Source: Apostichopus leukothele (lineage: Eukaryota; Echinodermata; Holothuroidea; Aspidochirotida; Stichopodidae). Taken from it: a stretch of 21,060 nucleotides of DNA. The DNA lies in the NCBI GenBank assembly GCA_010014835.2, contig JAAAKB020152865.1:1-21060 (forward strand), written 5' to 3'. The translations under genes and the position numbers were made by a program. Under the pieces are notes generated by a model. The model made no database searches and was not told where the DNA came from. It saw only the letters and a list, made by a program, of their open reading frames with translations. Positions 1-9,900 of this stretch are shown one piece after another. The first letter of the stretch is position 1. Each line of letters begins with the position of its first letter.

Positions 1-80
1 AGTCCAATCGAATTTCTGCAAAGTGCCCTTCGACGTTGGTGCCCCCCCAGATTAAAAGTGCTTCCGCCGCCCTTGTACAG
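1..80 (-). repeat. Dispersed-repeat remnant with GGGGGGGCAC core
   Basis: Read on the minus strand, this edge holds GGCGGAAGCACTTT, then GGGGGGGCACCAAC and GGGCACTTTGC. The same order of blocks (GGAAGC, then GGGGGGGGCACAAC, then GGGGCACTTTC) appears on the plus strand at about 12857-12911. Two copies sharing spaced blocks indicate a degenerate interspersed repeat. No ORF is associated. The family is not identified. Confidence 0.4.
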
Positions 81-948
81 AGTATTCATGAAAAGAGGAT
101 AAAAACAAAACTTTGCAAATATTGTTTAATGTGTTACAGAAATGATGTTAATGAGATCCTAACTAAACTTTGGCTCTTTTGAAAATGAAAATTAAGAGAA
201 GAAAAAGATTGGATGCACATGGAATAAGTTTTCCACATTAAAGCTGTATTTTGTATTGGGTGATGATAACTTGACATCATTTTGACCAAGTAGCGTTTAA
301 TAAATTTACAACATGGCCACTCCTCGATTTAACTAAGAGATCTGTCAGGTTACATCCAGCTGGCTTCGCCTGACTGGTGTGGGCATTCCGTCAGCTTTCA
401 TAAAGGCTTCACCATTAATTCATGATTATAAGTGGGACATTTATTTGAATGGACTGAAGAAACATTACCCAAAATGACATTACACTACAGACGTACCCAA
501 TCTGTTGCATTCCTTGAATAATCAAAAATTTTTAGCTGGCAAAAGACAGACCAGAAAGCCAGCAGGTTAAGTGATTCCTTGCCTTGTAAGTTTATACTGT
601 ATACGGGAATCACATGATTGCTATCTCTTCATTCTTAAATAAACCAGACTCTTGCATCCATGCTTAGTCGTCATCAATAACACATAACAATACCTTACCA
701 CGTTATTAGTGTATATAGTTCACAGGATGGTAGATAATGTACAAGTTCAACTTCAAGGTTTTTTGGTTTGTTGTTTCCACAAACTGGTCTTATAAAACGT
801 CTTTAAAATGCGGAGAAACAGAAAGGTGGTAGGAGAAGGAACGATACCTCCGTATTCAGTAAGACAAAGAGAATGTGGAAAAACTACGACGACCATCTCA
901 CCCTCTCAGGCAACCCCGTGCACCCTAGGGGTTTAGCAATCTGAGAGT
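81..948 (-). other. Probable 3' UTR and flank of the CYB561D2-like gene
   Basis: There is no coding signal on either strand in this 868-base stretch beyond short chance ORFs. It lies directly downstream of the minus-strand stop codon at 949-951. A minus-strand AATAAA (plus-strand tttatt at 440-445) is a candidate polyadenylation signal about 500 bases past the stop. Its use is inferred; transcript 3' ends would decide it. Confidence 0.4.
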
Positions 949-3462
949 CTAGTACTGTTGGGACCGTTTCTTGAACGTTTTTGGCACGTATTCTGTGGTA
1001 ATCTGGTTCATGACCATCAGGACTAGGAGAGCGATGATCATGTGGCAGACGTACCATGCAATTTCGCTGGAATTCTGGACGAACCAATTGCTGAATAAGG
1101 CCAGGAAGAGAGTTGCGCATACCATAGAGAAGAGAAACAGTCCCGACGTAGCGTGATATAACTTCAGGTTAGCCGGTTTGATCTTGCCGCCTATCAGCTT
1201 AGGGTACCTTGTGATGATACCGCCCGAGGCTTGCACAAACATGTAGCATATCACGATGAGTCCGAACGTGCCGTGCCACGACGTGAAGTGTTCCTTCCCG
1301 CTCAAGTTTTTGTTCACGTAAATCACCGAGAAACCGGCGATCCCGCAGGCGATGGCAGCTATCATGGTGGCGACGTGGTAGTTGACCTTTGTGGGCCTCT
1401 GTACCTTCGGTACCAGGGAACTCTCCGTCGAGAAGAAAAGAATGGCCTCTGTCATGAGGAATGCAAACTGAGAAGAAGGAACACAGAGAAGAGATGTGAA
1501 TTGTGAGGGCTTCAATAACAATGAAGGGATTTAGGACTCTCAACATATATACTGTATACAAGAGTCTAACAACAACAGTTGGTTGAAAATTAATTGTGAT
1601 ATATATATTCAAACTGGTGGTCAAAAAACCCCTTATATACAGTAGGCCAAAAAATGTTTTGGAGAATAGCCAAAAACTTGAGAGAAAAAGGAACAGTGTC
1701 TATTCTTGTAGGAATAATGTGGAAAAATCTTGAAAGTAAATGATTGGAAAAGTACTGTTATTCTCAAATGCAAGCGGAATACCTCTCCTCCCAGAGGTCC
1801 CTTTTCCCAAGGCCACAATATTCGTCACTGGAGGGTGATCAGGGTGAAAATTGGGGTCACCAAGCTTGCACGTTTGAAGAGCAGGATTCATCTAACATAC
1901 GTACACTAAACTGTTACAGCAATAGTGTTGTTTGTGTGAAGGGAGTGGGTTTTCTACTGATATCGGTATCATGTCAGAATTTTATCCATGTGGGGGATAT
2001 TAAAAATCCGATATCGGTCGATTTGGGCAAATAACGGCTAATCAAAGCATGTACTCACTGCTAATGTCATAAGAACGGGATGCCAAGAGAACAGATCTGT
2101 GGAACAATGAACGAAATGGAAATGACCTTGTTGAACCATCTACTGAAATATTTGAGCCTAAAATTAAAGAATAAAACTGAACATTTCAGAAGCAAGAGCA
2201 GCAGTTCATCCCACTCTCAAGTAACAACTTAATGGTCACACAAATTTGAGTACAGAGGTTTTAAGTTTTATGTTATAATGTTACTCATTAAATCATAAAC
2301 TGTTATTTACATCTGTTCTTTATATATATTTTTAATAACCCATAAAGGCTGTGGAATGAGATCAATTATTTCCAGAACGGAATCTATTTAGGGTGATGTC
2401 TGTTCTAGGGGTTATTGAAGATTAAGTTCATCATACAAGTCTATATATCAGTCCATCACATTCACACGGGGACGTTTTGACTTACGGGGACGTTTTGACC
2501 AACGGGGACGTTTTGACCAAAAGCGGGGACGTTTTGGTACGGGGACGTTTTGGTAAAGGGACGTTTTGACTGGTAAGCCTCCCCCACCCCCTCCTCAGGG
2601 TTCTTGATGGTGTCTATACTCACACTCTTTCTGATGCCTTTGCTACTAAACTTACTCTCCATGAATCACATATATCCTCTTTAATATGGTCAACAACTAA
2701 TTACTTGTCATGGTTGTGATGTGGGTTAAGTGTGATACAAATAAAGACAAGCTATAACACTCACTCACTGTATATGCATGTTCCTTTCTATCAAGCTTCC
2801 TCTTTGGAATTTATAAGACAGCCCAATATATTGCAGAAAATATAATGATGTATCAGTATCAAGGCAATTACTGATGGAATGTTTTTCCTGTTTCTCAAAA
2901 ATAATTCTCAGTTTGAATATCAGTGAAGAAGTAATATTTTCAAAGATGATTGTAGTTTTCAAATCAGAAGGTACACTTAAATTATTCTACATTATGATTT
3001 TTAAAACCCTTTTTTAGAATAGCAGTACAAGTTCTCACTGGCATTTTCATGAATTACAACATACAACAATTACTGTACAGGCTTTTGGGAACAGCCCAAT
3101 AATATGTGTTGATAACATTCAGTAATACTGAGTTAATGTTATGCACAGAAATCATGCTGATTCATTAACTGACCATTGTGAACTGACTTACCATGTTATT
3201 AAAGTTCTTAATACAAACCTAGGCCTAGCACAGTCTACAGTAAGTCAGTACTGAGTAGTTTGTAACGTTAGGTTGCAACCCACTTTAGGACAAACGAAAT
3301 CTTACTTGGAAAAGGCCACGCCAAATAAATGACGTATCCCGTCAAAACTATAGCGGAGATATGAGAAACCATGCCTAGAGTATCTATTACTTCTGCCCTG
3401 AAAGATTTTGAGTCAACGCTGGGGATAGTGGACTTCAATGGGTCCTTATCATCATCTGCCAT
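949..3462 (-). CDS. CYB561D2: Cytochrome b561 domain-containing protein 2 (101F6-like), complete, three exons
   Basis: Six-helix transmembrane b561 protein. The family moves electrons across membranes between two b hemes, usually fed by ascorbate. Coding exons on the minus strand are 3462-3306 (52 codons plus 1 nt), 2096-2059 (38 nt) and 1467-949. All junctions are GT-AG and in phase, giving 237 residues against 222 in human. The tiny middle exon encodes LFSWHPVLMTLA, which joins FAFLMTEAILFFSTESSL exactly as in the vertebrate protein. Four conserved heme histidines are visible: H58 (SWHP), H96, H130 (SWHG) and H170 (LYHATSG). Hydrophobic helices lie near 30-50, 60-79, 95-116, 131-151, 168-190 and 200-225. 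The ATG at 3462 is the first in frame after a TAA at 3519-3517. The N-terminus is short and acidic, with no cleavable signal evident. The gene is divergent from NPRL2. Identity is firm; D2 rather than D1 rests on residue matches and the neighbour. Confidence 0.93.
2097..3305 (-). other. Intron 1 of the CYB561D2-like gene
   Basis: The donor is CCAA|GTAAG on the minus strand at 3305 and the acceptor is TTCCACAG ending at 2097. Apart from the GGGGACGTTTTG array at its downstream end, it holds AT-rich unique sequence with no coding signal. The second intron (1468-2058) is likewise empty; its acceptor is CTTCTTCTCAG and its donor GTGAGT. Confidence 0.75.
2459..2575. repeat. Six-copy GGGGACGTTTTG short tandem repeat in CYB561D2 intron 1
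   Basis: Five copies of GGGGACGTTTTG start at 2468, 2486, 2504, 2525 and 2541, and a sixth (GGGACGTTTTG) starts at 2558. Spacers of 4-9 bases are mostly of the form acc-aa. Spacing is 16-21 bases. Read on the minus strand it is open and gives a repeated QNVPV peptide. It sits in the intron 2097-3305, between splice sites, and the flanks match nothing known, so that reading is judged not to be a gene. Confidence 0.8.
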
Positions 3463-3991
3463 CTGCTGACAAGTAAGTTTGTGTATTTTGGTGACTGCAG
3501 GTTTGAAATTTGACCTTTAAGCTTTGTGGTTAGTATTTCTACAGTGTCGGACTTTATTTCAGTCGACATTGCTTTACAGCAACGCGTATGTCAAAACGCC
3601 GAAGCCATAGGAGTTTCATTCTTCCCGATCGGCAATGTAGGTCCAGTCAGAGGAGGTCAGGACTTCACTGTATGTAAAGTCTAGTCTACTTACAATTTTC
3701 TTTTGGTTATTTGTTCATAGGAATCCACCCTACGTATCAACTTTTAAGAGTTATTCAAATAAATATCAGAATGAGTCTCTTTTGTGTAGGGCTAAGAAAT
3801 CCGTGCGTTGGTAACAAATTCCAATCGCACTAGCCACAACTTTGGACAGTCTCATGTATGCCTACAAAGATTCTGTGCAGGGTCGAGCAGAAAGCTGGAA
3901 GTGGCTTCAAATAGGAGCACCGATTATATGTTTCTGAAAAAAAGAAGGAATTAATAGAAAGTCGAATACCCGGTTTCGAAGAAAGAACATT
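3463..3991. promoter_or_regulatory. Shared bidirectional promoter region, CYB561D2 / NPRL2
   Basis: 529 bases separate the two divergent start codons. Both frames carry a stop upstream of the chosen ATG (TAA at 3519-3517 on the minus strand, TGA at 3935-3937 on the plus), so no coding sequence crosses it. Local CpG dinucleotides cluster around 3583-3640 (AACGCG, ACGCCG, CCGATCGG), unlike the AT-rich surroundings. No TATA box stands out. The promoter role is inferred from the geometry. A 5' UTR intron is possible but cannot be shown here. Confidence 0.55.
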
Positions 3992-6900
3992 ATGAAAGTA
4001 ATTAAAAAAGGTGCTATCGAGTGTATCTTTTTCAGCGAATTCCACCCAGAGGTTGGACCTCGGCTGACTTACCAGGTCAGTATACATACTACATAGGCTA
4101 GGCCCATACTCTTACAGTAGCCTACTAATGTTGTAGGCTATCTACAGCCTGTAGAGGAAGATATGTATATCAGTTATGCTAGGCTTCTAAGTGCTGTAAA
4201 TTGCTTCATATCGTAGGCTTTAATTATAATATATTCATTCAAACCGTTACTTGTCAGTGTCATGCATGACGTCCATTCAACATCTTCACTCTCCCACCCC
4301 TTCCCCTCCCACACCACCATGTCACACAACATTTGACATTTGTTCCTTGTAGACAACATAGAAATGAAAAGTTAAGGTACACACACTATGAAGCATTTCA
4401 TTCAACTCTGTTTTCAACAGGTTTTGGTGCGGGCCTATGCAAAATGAAAGAAAAGAGCATATACCCTGACTGTATATCATTACAATAGCCAGTATCTGTT
4501 CCAAAATCAGGCAATCCAAGAAAAATTCTTCTCAGAGCAGCATGGCTCTTACTTTGTATTCTATTTTATAGTACTGGAAGACAATTTTTGTATTTACTGT
4601 ACATGCTATGTGGTACACTGCAACATTATTGTCAGGGTATGACGGCACCTGAGACACAAAGTATATTTTACCTTAAATGTTCTGTACTGTATGTGATTCC
4701 TGCTTAAAGCTTTCACAATTGCTATTTATAACAATTTACCTATATTGGAAGTGCTGAAACTGTTTCATGTCTGAAGATCTTTCACTCTGTAAGGTTGCAT
4801 GTAATGTCGTTATCAACAATGTACCATAAATTTATATTTTATTGAAATGTTACGTAGACTATATTAAAACATTGCTCAGAAAGTTCACTCTTAGTAACGA
4901 GAGAAGTTTACACACACTGTTGCATGAATTTATTTGTTAATAAATCTTCTTTTGGTAGCGATTTTGAGGAACAATTTTAAAGTGAGATCTATACTAAAAC
5001 AAAGCATCAATTGATTATAAGTCATCAAAACATGTGTGTGTGTGTGTCACAATGTACCTCCTTAGGATATGAAGAGGCCTGAGTAAAACTTTTGCAACAT
5101 CTGTTTGGAACAGTCTCCTATCTGGATCATTATTCCTTATTTCTATTGTACATACTTCAGGCTCTTAATATTGTTTTTAAAGTGACAAATTAAAGGACCC
5201 AACATTAATTTAACATACATATGTACATTAGGTACCTGTGAATATTTTCATTTGAGGAATTTACATGCAGTAGTGCATTAATTACATGCGGTAATGTGCA
5301 ATGAATACATGTGATCACGATATGAGCAATTTTGTTTTACCTAGTCCATTGACATTTTCCGAATGAAATCAAAATAGAACAAACTTTGAACTTGAAGGGT
5401 TCCTTGCTTGTGTAGATACATAAATGCTCTCCTTTTCATGTTTTTCAACTGCAGGTTCCAGATGACTGTATTTCCAGAGAAGAATTTGACATTTTGTCTG
5501 CTTACTTTATACCAAAGCCAGAACTACTGGATAAACTAATCACCATGTGAGAAAATTCCTACTTGCCACAGTTGTGTAGACCTTTCTTGTATTAAAGTGG
5601 ATTTCAGACTATATAGTTTCCCTGAATAAGCTTGTTATTTTTTGGTCTCCTGTACTGGACAATCCATAATTCTGTTACATAGTTTTCTGTATACATGTTC
5701 AACAATAAGTGATATATGTTTTATTAAATGAGACATTTATATAATTTAGAGAAATGTACAGCATTATCAAAATCGCAGGATTTACAGACAGTCACATCTA
5801 CAATTTATAAGCAAAGACATGCAGAAAAAGACAAAAGCCTCATCCCCCATTCCCCCCCCCCCCAAAAAAGGGGGGAAATTAATGCAGGAAATTTAGAAAT
5901 GCTTGAATGAAAGCCATTCTAGTTCTTCCCTTACCAAAAAAAAACCACAACAAATAATTACTCCAATGTTGCAAAGAGTGTGGGTATCAATCTTGATAAA
6001 CCTCCATACTTGCATTCAATATAAATTTGTTAATTGTGTCATTCAATATGGAGCTAGTCCATTAGGCTAGAGGATTCAAAATCACTCTTGCATGTCAATT
6101 CTCTTGAAATGATTATACCTGTCAGCAATATTCTTGTAATTATTGTACACATTTTCCATAAATTTGCTGGTAGAATTTTAGGATAATACAAGAAAACTAA
6201 GAAAACAGGTAATAGTGTTTATGATTCCATAAAGATTGTTTACAGGGCAGTTCAGGTTGATGGAATGACCTGCAAACATATCTAGAGTATATATTGTACC
6301 AAGTGTTCTTAATGACTTAAATGTTCTGTGACTATTTGCATCTTTATATTTCATATTTTTCATATTTCATATTTATTTGACTTTTTCAGAAATGTGTGGG
6401 ACAAGAAGATACTCGGTTGCCCTGTCGGGATTACCAATGCCAAATACTCTCGCAATGCCCTCCTCTTCAATGTTGGTTTCGTCTGCAGTGCTCGGACAGA
6501 CGTGACTGTATATGAACCTATTGTGAAGAAGTTAGCAAGATACTTGGTGCAGATGGAGGTAACTTGATCTCTCTTTCATACTATGTTTTTGCAAACAACA
6601 TATTAAAGGTCAGTTTAGTCCTTGTGTGCCATGCCCCACACCTCACCCACCCCCACTCCCCCCCTCCACACCTCCTTTCATAACATAATAGGATAAGATG
6701 AACTTATTGTTACAGAGGTTCTGCTACTTGATCAGTTTTACAGCAAACAATGTTATTAAAGTGTCTGAAAGTAATTTTTATGCAAGTAAAATACAAACTT
6801 CCACTGTTATATGTCACAATTATTGCATGTATGTTTTCTTAGTTTAAAGTTAAGTTAATATATGTTGATCAACTGCTGTTTCTTTTAATATTAAAATTGT

Positions 6901-9900
6901 CTCCCAGATCCCGCTTTTGTTAACAATCATGGGTCTGCATCCGTATTCATTCTATTCATTTTTTTTGAATATCTTTACATATATCTGTTATAAATTATAA
7001 ATTTCCCATATTTATTATGGAGCAGGAAAACGTTGTGATATTTGATGTGTAGTATTTTTATACATTGGCTGAATAATTAAATGAAATGAACTTCAACACA
7101 AAAAAAATGAGAAAAAAATGGTCTCAAAATGAATCCTTTTCTGTGTCTTTTGTTGATATTATTAACATTTGTTTGTTTCCAGGTTGAGAGAGGGTTTATT
7201 TCTGGAGAAGATTCCAAAGCTAAAATACCAGATATCCTCTCCCAGCTTCTGAACCAATTGAACCAGTATGGACAATGTTCTCTCTCTGTTGGTATGGTAT
7301 AAACTGTCATATTTTTGAATATTTATCTGTCCAGAGCAACAACTGAATATATTATATAAAATATTGTCAGGCTATAGTTTGAAAATAACTTCAATGCTAA
7401 TCTAACAATGAATTGAAGGAATTGGCAGTATTTGAACCAATTTTAATTTCCAATGAATATCAGTAAATGACAGAAAAGTGAAGACTATGAGTGGTCAGTT
7501 TCGTGGCCAAATTGTCTTTTCATTCTTGTCAAATATCTCTCTCTCCACCTCTCGCCCATCTTAAGTTTCACCGGAATTTGAAGTTTCTCACCTTTTAATT
7601 TTTCATCCATTGCGATATTGGCCCTTGGGACCTCTTTGTGTTGACTATTAACATAGAAACCTCTAGGCAGGCGTAGTTTTCAAGTTAATTAACTTAAATC
7701 ATTTTATCAGCTTTTGCTTCTCTTAAGATAAGATACAATTCTTGTAAGATTTAGTACTCAGCAGTTGCATCAATGGTAGTGTCTTTCAGTAATGTAGGAT
7801 TTTACGGTCTCAATGTGACATTGTTGGCCAATTGTGAAGGAATTCATTTTGGTTTTACCCTGCAAAGAAAAAGACGAGATTATATATTTCTGTTGCTATT
7901 TTCTTGCAGATGAATCCAATACAATCCATCTAAAGATTGTGCATTCTAACGCAGAGGTGATCACCGTTAATGATCATCACGTTCCCATGTTTCTGACCAA
8001 TGCCGATGTCTTGGACTCAAGGAAATGGGACTTAGCTACCCAACAGGTAAGAGTACATACATGTGGTTAAGCACATAATGACCGATTTACAAGAGATTTG
8101 CCATTTTTGCAAATAGTATGTAAAATTTGTAATACCAAATTTGTAATATCATTAAATGTAGAATATGTCATATTTGTTATATGTAATATTTGTTAAAATG
8201 TTGGCCTCTGTTGTACATTTTATACCCAGTTGCATGACTCCCTTTCCCAATTTCAGCTTGCAAATCATTTTTGTAGTCATAGCTACCAAATATACTTCTG
8301 TTAGGTTTCAAATTATCTATTCACTCCCGTACATTCTGGTTAAGAGATGCACCGGATATCCTGTCCGGACGGACGCTGAAAAAAATATCCGGTTCTGGCT
8401 CTGGCCAGTTTATATTTGAAATCTGCCCAGAATTATCTCTTAAGAAGATGTTGGTAGCAACCTAAAATTTGTGGTCATTGAGTATTGTTTCTGACAACTA
8501 TGAACTTGTTACGAAGGAATGTAAACAACGAATGTAAATTGATCTAAATTTCCTTCTCTCACTACATTTCGAGCATATTCAGAATCCTCAGTTTTATTAA
8601 TATTGTTTCACTGGTTTCATTTCCCCTTGGAAAAATCTGGTCCGGCTGGACTTTATCCAACTTTAGATCCATATTCTGGATGATAATATCAAACAATCAC
8701 ATGTTTCTCATTAAGCAGGTAAATCTCTCACATTTGTGAATACAAAAAATGTCAGCAATTGGGACTTCTTTTTATCAATTTCACACCCTTTTTGAGTTAC
8801 CTTACAAAATGAGGAAATCTAAGCTGATCTATTTGAATGGTCCATTTAAGTGAATCCCCCATACTTGGAAGCAATAAGGCAATATGCTTCATACATATTT
8901 ACCTTCATTATAACATTCACTGCTAGAGAATTTCTATGAGCCCTTGTCTTAAATGGGGCTTATTCAAGTTTTTCTTGGTTTTGCCAATTTCTGCACAGGT
9001 CTCATATTTTGTATACCATAGTCATGGTATTAATTTCATATTTGGTTTTGGTTTTTGTCTTAATAAAATTGAGTATCCCAATTGAAAACCATGCATGTCT
9101 TTTCTGCCATATTTTTTGTAGTACTGATACAGTGATACATAGAAAACTATTGACATATATTGATTTGTAACATTCATAACATATATCGTAAGCAGCGTGG
9201 GAATCGATTTCATGCTAATATATTGTCCAACCATTGGCTTGATATGGCGCAGATGAAGATCCTAACATTATTCTTGGGGAAATTTTGTACATATATAACT
9301 TCGTCACTATAGCACTCTAGCTTTTTTGGTGTGGATGTTTTAAGAAAATTGGGAAGTGGGTCACTCATGTCTGTGTCAACAATACCAGATTTTATCTTTG
9401 CCATTTATGTTTGTAAATATGTCATGAATTAATGAAGTAGTTGTAGCCTTTATTCATGTTGGCTAAGTTATGACAGGGTAGAAGGTTCTTTGCATTGTAA
9501 AGATAATCTGCAACATTGAATTACCTCTCATCTTGTTTTGTTCTATTTTTATTATTTTATACTCTAGATTTTACCTCATATTGATGGTATCAACCATGTG
9601 AAGACAATAACAGCTAAAGCAGGGATTGAACTCAGTGTATCAAAAATATGTCTGCAGAATCTAATGTAAGTGAGATGTTTCCCTAGGTTTATTGCAAAAT
9701 CATGGTGGGAAAACCTTTGATTGGGAGGCTCTGAACTGCCATTTCAGAGAGGCTACATATTCGAGTTGGATTTTTTTCCCCTGACCTTTTCCAATTTTGT
9801 TGTTATTTTCATGATCACTATTACTTTTTGGGTTTTCAATTTGTTGCAGGGAAAGTTCTTTTACCCCAAAGACTTATCCCTGGACCCTCAAAGTTGTAAT

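Noticed and set aside
884-1624. Overlapping ORFs on both strands around the cytochrome b561 exon
   Set aside because: They are shadow frames of the true exon 949-1467; none has conserved features.
9255-9290. DEDPNII reading in NPRL2 intron 5, similar to the NPRL2 C-terminal DPNII
   Set aside because: Only about five residues match, it lies upstream of exons 6-9, the flanking frame shows no other C-terminal similarity, and no splice sites frame it.
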